Source of the DNA: a virus
Virus record (IMG/VR): IMGVR_UViG_3300025921_000039
Span: 1-42,491 of that record
Strand: one strand, 5' to 3'
Length of the DNA: 42,491 nt
The translations under genes and the position numbers were made by a program. Below, one piece after another: positions 13,979-21,964 of the stretch. The notes under the pieces were generated by a model, which saw only the letters and a program-made list of their open reading frames with translations, did not search any database and had not been told where the DNA came from. Positions within the stretch are counted from its first letter, which is position 1. Every line of letters starts with the position of its first letter.

Positions 13979-14398
13979 CTATGCGGCGGCCGTGGCCGCC
14001 ATGACCGTGATGACTCCGGACTCGTACGGCTGCTGGGTCGCCGGATCGGTACCGGACGCCCAATCGCCGTCGTCGATGGACTGGTAGAGCCACACGGAGC
14101 CGACCTTGCGGCCGCCGCGGGCGTTGAGGAAGTCGCTGACCTCGCCAGCCAGATTGGCGGCATCCTCAGCCGTCACGCCATAGGCCCGGATGCCGATTCG
14201 GGCGTCCATCGCCGGCACTCTGCCGAGCCGCCCGATACCGAGACGAGAGAGGACGACGAACCGCTTGTAGCTGCCGGCGGCTAGGGCGTCACCCTCGTAG
14301 CCGGTGGACTGCCCGGCCGGTTCCTTGCCGCGGACCCGCTTCCCGGCGATGTTCGCGGTCCGCATCTCCGTCACGAGGGCGCCGATCGGGTCCTTCAT
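13979..14398 (-). CDS. Tail terminator/completion-like protein
   Basis: This is a 139-residue alpha/beta protein with MKDPIGALVTEMRTANIAGK at its start and RIGIRAYGVTAEDAANLAGE followed by VSDFLNA in the middle. The length and position (after the gp10-like gene and before the tail tube) are those of siphovirus tail terminators. ATG 14398 overlaps the stop upstream; the longer frame is a shadow. It would cap the tail tube at the head end. Confidence 0.65.
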   Translation of the reverse strand: MKDPIGALVTEMRTANIAGKRVRGKEPAGQSTGYEGDALAAGSYKRFVVLSRLGIGRLGRVPAMDARIGIRAYGVTAEDAANLAGEVSDFLNARGGRKVGSVWLYQSIDDGDWASGTDPATQQPYESGVITVMAATAAA

Positions 14399-14805
14399 GG
14401 CACCCGCCTCAGATGCCCTTGGATCTCGGGTCGGAGGTAGCCGTGGGCGTTCGGCAGCTCCGCGAGCATGGCGGGCGTCAGGACCGGACGCGCCGGTTGA
14501 TGGATCGTCCCCTCCTCGTAGAACCGCATGGGGAACGGATAGCCGACGACGATGGTCACGCCTTCTTTGGTGCGGACCGAACGAGGTTTCGAGGCTCCAC
14601 CCGCGACCTTCCGACCGTCCGACCACACCCCGTAGTCGCCCTCGACCACGAGCCCCTCGCCGTAGGGCGGGGCGTCCGGCACGTTCGGCTGGGCCGTCGC
14701 GAGGACGGCCAAGGCGAGCCGCTCCATCCCCGCCACCTCGCCCTCGCGGATGGCCGTCAGTGCCTTGCGGTTGACAACGACGCGGGTGCTCACCTTGCCC
14801 GGCAT
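14395..14805 (-). CDS. Head-tail connector, HK97 gp10-like
   Basis: This 136-residue protein has MPGKVSTRVVVNRKALTAIR, then MERLALAVLATAQPNVPDAP and the segment YPFPMRFYEEGTIHQPARPV. That last segment matches the E-x-G-T ... P-A-R-P pattern of HK97 gp10-like neck proteins. The ATG overlaps the stop of the glycosyltransferase gene by one base. Its neighbours are glycosyltransferase and tail terminator genes. Confidence 0.72.
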   Translation of the reverse strand: MPGKVSTRVVVNRKALTAIREGEVAGMERLALAVLATAQPNVPDAPPYGEGLVVEGDYGVWSDGRKVAGGASKPRSVRTKEGVTIVVGYPFPMRFYEEGTIHQPARPVLTPAMLAELPNAHGYLRPEIQGHLRRVP

Positions 14806-15824
14806 CAGGCGGCCACCTTGACCCGCTCGCCAACGTGCCGTCGGATCGCGTCTGCTGCCCGCTGCGCCGCTCCGTGGCGCGGCTGGTACACGAGGCCGAG
14901 GACCCGCTCGCGCTCCTCAGCGACGGCCTGTTGGTCCGTCAGGGCCGTCTCGATGGCGTCCCCGAGATGCCGGGCCTCGTCCACCTGGATGCCGACCGTG
15001 GCCCAGTCCCAGAAGCGGCCACCATGCGAGACGTTGCGTCGGTATTGGGGCGCGTTCAGCACCACCACCGGCCGTCCCGTCGAGGCGAACTCAAACAGCG
15101 TCGACGAGTTGTCGCAGGCGTAGACGTCGGCTCGCTGCAGCACGTCGTCGAACTCCGGGACGAACTCGATCCCGGCCCGACGGAAGTAGCGCTCGACGCG
15201 CTGCGGCCAATCCGCCTTGGGATGCGCGTGGCCGATGACGTGGAACCGCTTCGCGAGGTCCCCGAGGACCGGCAGGTAGTGCCCAATCGCGGAGCCGGAC
15301 TCCGGGGCGACGAACGCCGGCCAGTGGAACGAGAGCGCGACCGTCGTCAGCCCGTCGGGGACGCGCGACGGCAGGTCGTCGAGCCGAGGACACCCGACGA
15401 CCTGCACCGCCGCGTCGGGATAGGCCGTGCGCCAGAGCGCCGCGCTGTAGTCGTTCGGCACCAAGAAGAGCGCCACGTCCTCGCGGTCCGCCCCGCCCGA
15501 GTAGGACGGGTGCCGAATCCCGCCAGCCCCGAGATACGCCTGACCGCAGCCGTGCTCCATGAAGACGAATCTGCGGTAGCCGAGGCGGCGGCCGATCTTC
15601 ATGTCCCCGATGGAGGTGACGAACGCCAGCGGCCCATCGCCCGGCTTCGCCTTCGGCGGCGAGCTGCTGCGCTGGATGGCGGCGATGTCCAAGGGCTCGG
15701 CGGGGATGCCCTTCGCTTGGGCGCGGTCCATGAGTCGCTCGCCCACGAGGAACCGGCCACCGACCTCCCGCCAGACAGGCGCGGCATGATCGAGGAACTG
15801 CGGCTCGCCCGCGAGGAAGTCCAT
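14805..15824 (-). CDS. GT-B-like glycosyl/glycerophosphotransferase
   Basis: This 339-residue protein has DNSSTLFEFASTGRPVVVLN at 238-257 followed by APQYRRN. That is the donor-binding signature of CDP-glycerol glycerophosphotransferases (TagB/TagF-like) and related GT-B enzymes. FMEHGCGQAYLG at 88-99 resembles their conserved His region, and HVIGHAHPK near 195 ends a Rossmann strand. It would transfer a glycerol-phosphate or sugar unit from a nucleotide-activated donor. No membrane span is visible, so it is probably cytoplasmic. It lies inside the virion operon with two other glycosyltransferase-like genes, so modification of a virion component is the leading idea. Confidence 0.68.
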   Translation of the reverse strand: MDFLAGEPQFLDHAAPVWREVGGRFLVGERLMDRAQAKGIPAEPLDIAAIQRSSSPPKAKPGDGPLAFVTSIGDMKIGRRLGYRRFVFMEHGCGQAYLGAGGIRHPSYSGGADREDVALFLVPNDYSAALWRTAYPDAAVQVVGCPRLDDLPSRVPDGLTTVALSFHWPAFVAPESGSAIGHYLPVLGDLAKRFHVIGHAHPKADWPQRVERYFRRAGIEFVPEFDDVLQRADVYACDNSSTLFEFASTGRPVVVLNAPQYRRNVSHGGRFWDWATVGIQVDEARHLGDAIETALTDQQAVAEERERVLGLVYQPRHGAAQRAADAIRRHVGERVKVAA

Positions 15825-15868
15825 CAGGGGCGCCAGCGCTTGGAGCGGTAGCGGGGGTCGGTGGTCAT
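15824..15868 (-). CDS. 14-codon micro-ORF before the GT-B gene
   Basis: ATG 15868 overlaps the stop of the gene upstream and the frame reads MTTDPRYRSKRWRP. Its TGA overlaps the ATG of the GT-B-like gene (TGATG). RYRSKRWR resembles the basic opening of many HNH proteins, so this may be a remnant, but it may simply couple translation of the two genes. Confidence 0.3.
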   Translation of the reverse strand: MTTDPRYRSKRWRP

Positions 15869-16809
15869 CCGCCGCTCACCATCAGGGGCTTCGGGACGCC
15901 TGCCGAAGGGGCACCGTCGGTATAGAGCTGACCGGCGATGAGCGGGTCGGCCGTCGGGAGACCCGACAGCGAGATCGTGTCGTTCTCGGCATCGACGAGA
16001 ACGACACCATCTCCATTTACGTCATTGACCCGCAGCCCGTCCGATCGGATCGACACGATGATCCGATTGGCGTCTGTCGACCAGAAGTCGAAGGAGATCG
16101 GGCCACCGACGGAGCCGTCTTGGAAGTGAAAGTCAGACTGACCGTCGCTGTTGATCTCCAGGACGGGGAGACCATAGACCTCCTCGGCAGCGCGCACCGT
16201 TAGTAGCGGGTCCCCGTCGTCAGGCGTCGCCAGACTGCTGACGCCGAGGCTGCCCTTGGCGTCGACCACAAGCGACTCTGGCTGGAACGGCACGACCGTG
16301 AAGTCGAACTGACCGACGATGCCGAGGTAGCGCCATGTCACCGGGGGTGCATCGTTCGTGATGCCGAGAGGGGCGAGGTTCACGGTGAAGTCGGTGAAGC
16401 CGGACGCCGATGCGTGGGTCATTCCTGCGGCGGCGACCTCGAAGACGCGCAGCTCGTCTTGGATGGTTTCGGCGATCCGATAGCCCTCAGAGACGGCGGT
16501 GTTCTGCTGCCAGACGTTGCCGGGGTCCTCCAGCACCGTGACACCCCCTGAGCCGCCGCCGGTGGACGGGTCCTGAACCGCGGTGAACGTGACGCCCGAC
16601 GAGTGAGCGGCGGCGGTGGTCCCGCCCACACCACGATCCACGACCGTACCCGTGGCCTCGATCTGACCGCCGCCACGACTGGTTCGTGCCGTCACCCGGT
16701 CGAGGCCGACGCGGATCAGCTCCGAATCCAGCGTGTAGAAGCCCGCCGAGACATCGGTCTGCGGGATGTACGCCTGCGTCGCATCCATGTTCCCAGCCAG
16801 CGTCGTCAC
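15865..16809 (-). CDS. Probable virion surface protein, beta-rich
   Basis: This is a 314-residue protein, Gly/Thr/Ser/Asp-rich and beta-patterned throughout, with low Lys and no membrane span. It has typical phage tail or decoration features: MDATQAYIPQTDVSAGFYTL, a Gly-rich linker STGGGSGGVTV, and a C-terminal PTADPLIAGQLYTDG ending that resembles fibre tips. GGAGG five bases before GTG 16809 is a strong Shine-Dalgarno. It lies between the glycosyltransferase genes, so it could be their target. A fibre or capsid decoration role is inferred. Confidence 0.55.
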   Translation of the reverse strand: MTTLAGNMDATQAYIPQTDVSAGFYTLDSELIRVGLDRVTARTSRGGGQIEATGTVVDRGVGGTTAAAHSSGVTFTAVQDPSTGGGSGGVTVLEDPGNVWQQNTAVSEGYRIAETIQDELRVFEVAAAGMTHASASGFTDFTVNLAPLGITNDAPPVTWRYLGIVGQFDFTVVPFQPESLVVDAKGSLGVSSLATPDDGDPLLTVRAAEEVYGLPVLEINSDGQSDFHFQDGSVGGPISFDFWSTDANRIIVSIRSDGLRVNDVNGDGVVLVDAENDTISLSGLPTADPLIAGQLYTDGAPSAGVPKPLMVSGG

Positions 16810-16818
16810 GTCACCCTC

Positions 16819-18378
16819 CTAGTAGGCGGAGCCGGCGCGGACAGCGCCGATATGGCTGATCCAGGGTTGGCCGTCGCCCCAGAAGGCGAACTTGGCGGAG
16901 GGGTCGCGGAGGAGGAGGTCGCCGAACACCCGCTCGGACGACTCGCGGGCGGGCCAGTCGTGCGACGTGACGGAGCGGTGGAAGAGGCTCGGGTTCATCG
17001 TCCAGAACAGGCGATGCTCCAGCCGCCCGTGGCCGTTCGTGATGTCCTTCGGGGTGAACTCGTCCGAGGGCCAGCCGAGGATGCCGGCGGCCCTCTCCCG
17101 TTCGTAGAAGGCCGCGCGGAGGAGGGCGATCTGGCGGAGGCCGGGATCCGCCTGGAGTGCCTCGATCATCGGCGCGAGGTCCACGTCCCGCTCGTATAGG
17201 AAGTCGTCTTCGACAGCGAAGACGTACTCGCCTTTGGCCCGACCCTTGATGTAGCGCCAGAGCTGCTGCGCGGACGCCACATAGCCGACGTGTCGCTCGG
17301 GACCGACCACGTAGAAGCCGTGCGGCGTGGCGATGGCGTCGAGCTCGACCCGGAACTCGGGTCCCCAATCGGAGTAGACGACCCGCTGGACGATGGGACC
17401 CGTGACGTGCTCGGCGAGAGAGGCGATGGAGCGGCGGAGGTACTCGCTGCGCTCACGCCAGGTCTCCGGCTCGCCGCCCGTTCGCAGGATCAGGGTGACG
17501 GTGGGTTCGGGGCCGGCCTTGTGGGCCTTCGCCCCTTCGCGCAGCTCCTCGAGCGTCGGCCACCAGTCGGACCAATCTGGCAGGCCGTGACGTTGGGCGG
17601 CCGCGTTGTACTTGGCGTCGTCGAGCTTGAGGTTCGCGATGTCGCGCTCCATCTCCGCGGCATCGGTCGGGGTATGCCGGTCGGTCAGCCCGTGGTCCCG
17701 GCGGACGGCGACCATATAGCGGCGACCGAGACGGGCGTTTGTCACGTACTCCGGGGACGCGGTGATGCGGCCCTCTCCCTTGACGATCCGCTCCTCGGAC
17801 CGCGGGTGCCAGAGATGGATCACGTCCCCCTCCACCCGCTCGTGGCCGTAGAGCCCGACGACGATCGACTGGAAGGCCATGTCCTCGAAGCCCCAGCCGA
17901 GGAACCGCTCGTCGAAGCCGCCGAGGTCATCCCAGATCGGCCGGGGGATGACGATGCAGCAGCTCCAAGAGATCGGGTTCGTCCGCTCGACCCAGAGATC
18001 CAGCTCGTCCCGGCTCGGCTCCGGGCCGAGATCCCGCTGGTCCGCGGCCAGTCGGACGCTCATGTCCTCGCGGATCCCGCGCCAGCGGCGGTGCGCCCAC
18101 GTCACCTTGCCGGTCGTCTGGGCTCGCTCGATCGCAGCGCGGACCTGCGACACGGCGAGCAGGACGTCGGAGTCGATGACGATGCCGAGATCCCAATCAC
18201 CGGCGGCCTTCGCCGCGAGGTTGATGGCCGCGCTGCGGTTGAACGGACCCTCGGTGTGGTGGCCCTCGTAGATCGGGATGTCCGGGAAGTACGTCTCCCA
18301 GCGCGCCCGGCAGTAGGCCCAGAGGGCATCCCGTGGGCCGTTGTCCTTCCGCCGTGGGACGAGGAAGACGGTCCTCAC
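16819..18378 (-). CDS. Two-domain glycosyltransferase (GT-A/GT-A fusion)
   Basis: This is a 519-residue protein. The N-terminal domain (1 to about 225) is a GT-A fold with FNRSAAINLAAKAAGDWDLG, the metal-binding DSD at 69-71, and GGFDERFLGWGFEDMAF at 153-169, the motif found in galactosyl- and N-acetylgalactosaminyl-transferases. After a helical linker (about 240-290) a second GT-A-like domain begins with VTLILRT and shows VEDDFLY at 389-395 in the DxD position. Two active sites in one chain suggest that two sugars are added in turn. It overlaps the preceding glycosyltransferase gene (ATGA). No signal peptide is present, so it should act in the cytoplasm. Confidence 0.72.
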   Translation of the reverse strand: MRTVFLVPRRKDNGPRDALWAYCRARWETYFPDIPIYEGHHTEGPFNRSAAINLAAKAAGDWDLGIVIDSDVLLAVSQVRAAIERAQTTGKVTWAHRRWRGIREDMSVRLAADQRDLGPEPSRDELDLWVERTNPISWSCCIVIPRPIWDDLGGFDERFLGWGFEDMAFQSIVVGLYGHERVEGDVIHLWHPRSEERIVKGEGRITASPEYVTNARLGRRYMVAVRRDHGLTDRHTPTDAAEMERDIANLKLDDAKYNAAAQRHGLPDWSDWWPTLEELREGAKAHKAGPEPTVTLILRTGGEPETWRERSEYLRRSIASLAEHVTGPIVQRVVYSDWGPEFRVELDAIATPHGFYVVGPERHVGYVASAQQLWRYIKGRAKGEYVFAVEDDFLYERDVDLAPMIEALQADPGLRQIALLRAAFYERERAAGILGWPSDEFTPKDITNGHGRLEHRLFWTMNPSLFHRSVTSHDWPARESSERVFGDLLLRDPSAKFAFWGDGQPWISHIGAVRAGSAY

Positions 18379-19070
18379 GCCGCGGCCTCGTCGAAACGAC
18401 GTAGGTCCGCCGCGAGTCCGCCGCCGTCACGCCATAGCTCGTAGGCCGTCCGGTCGCGGTCGGTGATGTCCTGGTTGTTCGCCCGCTCGTAACCCTCGTC
18501 CCATTCGGCCTTGCCGGCGAGCGGATGGAGGTGCTCGATCACCACCTCCGGCAGGTAGCGCAGGACGCCCAGCCCGAGCCCGATGTCCTTCCATGCGTTG
18601 TCGGGGAAGAGGTGCTCGACGACCGGCAGGGCGTACCAGCCGAGCCGCTTGGGGATGTCGGCCCGGATGAACGGCGACGTGACGAGCGCCTCGCCCTGGA
18701 ACAGGTCGTTGCCGTAGGCGATGCCCGCCCCAGCCTGCGCGACGATCCGGTCCCACGAGTGGGTGCGGAACACCATGTCGTCGTTGACGGTGCCGATGAC
18801 GTCGGCTTGGTCGGCGAACCTTCGCCACGAGCCGTTGAGAGCCTTGACGAGATCGCCCGTCTCGTTCTCCCAGAGCGTCGCGATCATCACCGGCTCGTAG
18901 CCGTACGCCCGCGAGGGAGCGATGCGCTGGTAGTCGCCCCTCGTGGGGTCGTCGTGGTCGACCGCGATGACCAGCCGTGTCTTCGGGTAGATCGCCGTGG
19001 CGCAGAACGACTCCGCCATCCGGGCCGCCTGCTCCGGCCGACCTCGCGAGGGGCAGAGGACGAGGATCAC
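18375..19070 (-). CDS. Glycosyltransferase, GT-A fold
   Basis: This is a 231-residue protein from GTG 19070, which overlaps the head-closure gene stop (GTGA); the longer upstream frame is a shadow. It opens with a nucleotide-binding strand and loop (VILVLCPSRGRPEQAARMAE), has IAVDHDDP, then VIGTVNDDMVFRTHSWD with a DD metal-binding motif, and a C-terminal EHLHPLAGKAEWDEGY. This is the normal order for GT-2-like enzymes. The next gene is a two-domain glycosyltransferase with which it probably acts. The acceptor is unknown; a virion protein is suggested by position. Confidence 0.7.
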   Translation of the reverse strand: MILVLCPSRGRPEQAARMAESFCATAIYPKTRLVIAVDHDDPTRGDYQRIAPSRAYGYEPVMIATLWENETGDLVKALNGSWRRFADQADVIGTVNDDMVFRTHSWDRIVAQAGAGIAYGNDLFQGEALVTSPFIRADIPKRLGWYALPVVEHLFPDNAWKDIGLGLGVLRYLPEVVIEHLHPLAGKAEWDEGYERANNQDITDRDRTAYELWRDGGGLAADLRRFDEAAA

Positions 19071-19441
19071 GAGCCCGTCACCGTCGGCCCTTCCGCCGAG
19101 CCAACCAGCTTCGCGTCGACCTCGAGATGTGGAACCGTGCCGAACTCGAAGGACCGGACGCCGACGATCTCGAACCGCCGGCCCGTCGCCGGTTCGTCGC
19201 GGATGTAGGCCGCGCCGGAGACGTGCATCGACGGCAGGAAGATCGTGAAGTCCCCAGTCTCCGCCCCGCCCTGGCTCGTCAGGGCGATCTCGCGGGCCGA
19301 CTTCGGCTGGACCATCCCCCGGACCTGCGTGACGGTGGGAGCGCCAGCGACCGGCTGACCGTAGCCGTCCACGTTGTCGGGATCCGGCGTCTCCGGCGTG
19401 ACAATCGCGAGCGGGTGGACCATCAGCGAGGCGTAGCTCAT
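19067..19441 (-). CDS. Head closure/head-tail joining protein
   Basis: This 124-residue beta-rich protein starts at ATG 19441, overlapping the connector stop (ATGA). The pattern VTQVRGMVQPKSAREIALTS, then GDFTIFLPSM and FEIVGVRSFE is that of small head-tail stoppers that plug the portal. It follows the connector gene directly, as expected. Confidence 0.62.
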   Translation of the reverse strand: MSYASLMVHPLAIVTPETPDPDNVDGYGQPVAGAPTVTQVRGMVQPKSAREIALTSQGGAETGDFTIFLPSMHVSGAAYIRDEPATGRRFEIVGVRSFEFGTVPHLEVDAKLVGSAEGPTVTGS

Positions 19442-20031
19442 ATCCACGGCTCCGCCCGGTTGATGACCGGATCGTTGACCGCGACGCGACGCGACTGGAT
19501 CGTGATGTTCGGGTCGTGCTTGGGCAAGAGCGACGAGACGATGGCGGCCTTCTGGGCGGCCGGCGAGACGGGACCCGTACCCTTCGAGTAGGAGTAAGCC
19601 CCGATCGTCTCGGACTCGTAGGGGGTGACGGGCTGGACAGCCAGCGCCAGGAGGTCGAAGAGCGCCTTGCGAACCACGTCCTCGTCGTTCGGGGTGTAGG
19701 TCGCCTCGACATACGGCCCGCTCCACCACTGGCTCGCGGCGGAGTAGGTGTGATGGACGGCGGAGCCGCGGTCGACCAGCCGGTAATGGTCCGTGTCGAC
19801 CGAGACTCCGCCATCGGTGAGCGTCACGGCATCGGTGTAGCGGGCAAGCCCGAGCTTGCCGTGCGTCCAGCCGATGCCGACATAGAACGTCTGGGTCCGT
19901 GATCCCGTGAGGAGGCCGATGCGCTGGGCCAGCCACGCCTCCTGCTCGTCGATGATGTCCTGTGCGACAAGATCGTCAGCAGGCAGCGCGATGCCCCGCG
20001 CTCGGGCCTCGCTCACAAGGATCAGGGACAC
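19438..20031 (-). CDS. Head-tail connector (gp6-like adaptor)
   Basis: This is a 197-residue protein with a helical N-terminus (DLVAQDIIDEQEAWLAQRIG) followed by a beta part. It ends with helices (DEDVVRKALFDLLALAVQPV) and an RRVAVNDPVINRAEPWI tail. The layout and position just after the major capsid gene match head-tail adaptor proteins that bind the portal. Assignment is from order and pattern. Confidence 0.62.
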   Translation of the reverse strand: MSLILVSEARARGIALPADDLVAQDIIDEQEAWLAQRIGLLTGSRTQTFYVGIGWTHGKLGLARYTDAVTLTDGGVSVDTDHYRLVDRGSAVHHTYSAASQWWSGPYVEATYTPNDEDVVRKALFDLLALAVQPVTPYESETIGAYSYSKGTGPVSPAAQKAAIVSSLLPKHDPNITIQSRRVAVNDPVINRAEPWI

Positions 20032-20034
20032 GGC

Positions 20035-20988
20035 TTACGAGCCGCTGTTGACGAGGACCGCGAACGGGAAGCGCGTCGCCTCCGCCACGCCCTCGGCATT
20101 GATCGGGTTCGCCACTGCGAACGCGAAGCGCCCGGTGCAGCGGATCGCGATCGCGTCCTGCTGCATCAGGTTCAGGACGACGTTCCCGGAGTCGTCCGAG
20201 ATGACGCCCTCGGTGAACACCTGGAAGTCGAAGTCCCGCCGAACACCGAGGATCGCGGCGGTCCGATCGCCCGCGATCAGCTCGTAGTTGTTGACCCACG
20301 GACCCGATGCGACGAACTCCAGCGTCTCACCGTACAGCGTCGCCGGGTTGCCCTGGGCGATCGGCTGATAGATGGGGTTGCCGTTGTCGTCGCGGAGGTT
20401 CCGCAGCCGCGCCCGGATCTTCCGGCGGGCATAGAACACGTTGACGTCGAAGCCGTCCTCTTCGACCTTCGCCATCGTGTCGGAGACGTCTCCGGCGAAG
20501 TCGTCGTGGGGAGCGGCTGAGGTGCCCTCAATGACGTAGTTGCCGGCGTCGAACGCCTGCCGCGAGATCCCCTTCTGGTAGGTCTCGGGCCAGGGGTTGT
20601 CGACGTTCATCAGGGTGGCGGCGTCGAGCTTCGCGCCGAACGCCTCGATGAGCCGCGGGACGGCCTCGCCGGCGATGTCGAAGTCCGAGTCGTCGACCAC
20701 GTTGATCGGGACCGGCACGATGACCGCGAGCTCCCGGACGTCCAGGTACTTGTTGGCCCACTCGATCGCCGACGTCTGCTTGAGCCCGGTGTCACCCGAG
20801 ACCCAGTAGGCGATCGGCAGGGCCGACAGGACCGGCATCCGCTGCTGGCTCTTGGTCATGTTGACCCGGCGGAACGTCGAGAGGGCCGCGGATGCCGCCG
20901 GAAGCCCCTGGACGATCGCCGTTGCGACCTCTTCGCGGCTCAGCGGGCCGGCATCGGTCCGGTCCGTGAGCGAGTTGTACGTTGTCAC
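20035..20988 (-). CDS. Major capsid protein (HK97 fold)
   Basis: This 317-residue protein has a helical N-arm (SREEVATAIVQGLPAASAAL), then RMPVLSALPIAYWVSGDTGL followed by KQTSAIEWANK. Next come the E-loop/P-domain region (LAVIVPVPINVVDDSDFDIA), a central helix (EAVPRLIEAFGAKLDAATLM) and a C-terminal beta region with AIRCTGRFAFAVANP. These are typical of HK97-type capsid proteins of actinophages, without a long N-terminal scaffold arm; a separate scaffold gene lies just upstream. GTG 20988 has GGGAG six bases upstream. The 83-base gap before it holds short inverted repeats but no clear terminator. Confidence 0.9.
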   Translation of the reverse strand: MTTYNSLTDRTDAGPLSREEVATAIVQGLPAASAALSTFRRVNMTKSQQRMPVLSALPIAYWVSGDTGLKQTSAIEWANKYLDVRELAVIVPVPINVVDDSDFDIAGEAVPRLIEAFGAKLDAATLMNVDNPWPETYQKGISRQAFDAGNYVIEGTSAAPHDDFAGDVSDTMAKVEEDGFDVNVFYARRKIRARLRNLRDDNGNPIYQPIAQGNPATLYGETLEFVASGPWVNNYELIAGDRTAAILGVRRDFDFQVFTEGVISDDSGNVVLNLMQQDAIAIRCTGRFAFAVANPINAEGVAEATRFPFAVLVNSGS

Positions 20989-21071
20989 TGGTGTCTCCCG
21001 CGGAGTGGGGAGGCCGCCTTCGGTGCCCTGTCGTAACTCCGCATTCCGTCAGGGCGACGGTTGATCGTTCG

Positions 21072-21677
21072 TTAGGCGCGACCCGCTTCCTTGCGGATCC
21101 ACGAGTTCAGATCGGGACCACCAGCCGCGGGCGTACCGCGCGGACCGAGCCCGGAGTCACCGGGGCGGGGAGTTGCCTTGGGCGTGAAGAGATCGGGTCG
21201 CGCTCGCTTGAACGCTTCGACCGCCGCATCGAGCCCTGTCACCTCGCCGTCGTCGGAGACCTTCAACGCCGCGAACTCGTCGGCCTTGGCTGCCAGGTCG
21301 AGGACCGAGGCGTTGATGCCGGCGCCCGTGAGCGCGGACCGAACCTCTGCCCGTCGGATCTGGGCCGTCCACTTCTCGGTCGCCTCGGCAGAGCCGGCCT
21401 TCTTGGCTTCGGCTACGGCCTTCTCGGCTTCCGTGAGGTGCTTGGCCTGGAGCTCGTCACGCTCCCTCTCAGCCTTGGAGGCACGATCCTCGGCTTCGCG
21501 CCGCGTGCGTCGTTCCTCTGCGAGGGCTCGCTTGCCAGCGTCGCCGAGCTGCAGATCGTCGTCTGTCGCAGATGACGGAGCGGCCGGAGGCGAGGAGGCT
21601 GCCGGACTTGCCGGCGTCTGGGGAGGCGTCGCGCCTCCCGCGGCGGGCATCGCGCCCGCGGATGCGGTTTCGGTCAT
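21072..21677 (-). CDS. Capsid scaffold protein
   Basis: This 201-residue protein has a Pro/Ala/Ser-rich N-terminus and a long charged coiled coil at about 45-100 (KRALAEERRTRREAEDRASK, AERERDELQAKHLTEAEKAV). A C-terminal part with a basic tail (LNSWIRKEAGRA) could contact the capsid protein. Its place immediately before the major capsid gene is typical. It guides procapsid assembly and is removed afterwards. Confidence 0.85.
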   Translation of the reverse strand: MTETASAGAMPAAGGATPPQTPASPAASSPPAAPSSATDDDLQLGDAGKRALAEERRTRREAEDRASKAERERDELQAKHLTEAEKAVAEAKKAGSAEATEKWTAQIRRAEVRSALTGAGINASVLDLAAKADEFAALKVSDDGEVTGLDAAVEAFKRARPDLFTPKATPRPGDSGLGPRGTPAAGGPDLNSWIRKEAGRA

Positions 21678-21717
21678 CGTAATCCCTTTCCTCCAGTTGT
21701 CCAGAGCGATTTTCGGA

Positions 21718-21963
21718 CTAGTTCACCCTCTTCAGCGGCGTGACCTGCCCAACAATGCGGATGATGGCGAACTCCGAGAGGTCCAAGTCGTCGAACGTCC
21801 CGTCCCGGTACGGCCCGTCGAGCGGGTCCTGGATGTAGCGCTCGATGTGGTCGACGTGGCCCAGCTCCGAGAGGGCGTCGAAGAGGTCGATACGGAGCTT
21901 GGCCTTGCGACCGGGCACCTTCAGCTCGGCCCGTGGGACCACGACGTCGGCGTGGGCTCTCAC
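21718..21963 (-). CDS. Hypothetical virion/assembly protein, 81 aa
   Basis: This is an 81-residue protein with an N-terminal strand (VVVPRAELKVPGRKAKLRID), a helix, and an acidic centre (IERYIQDPLDGPYRDGTFDD). The GTG start lies just after the repeat-protein stop. It precedes the scaffold gene. No family is recognised. Confidence 0.6.
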   Translation of the reverse strand: MRAHADVVVPRAELKVPGRKAKLRIDLFDALSELGHVDHIERYIQDPLDGPYRDGTFDDLDLSEFAIIRIVGQVTPLKRVN

Positions 21964-21964
21964 G

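Noticed and set aside
20989-21071. Inverted repeats before the major capsid gene considered as a terminator
   Set aside because: The stems are short (CCGTC/GACGG and GCCCTG/CAGGGC compete) and no U-run follows; readthrough from the scaffold gene is expected.
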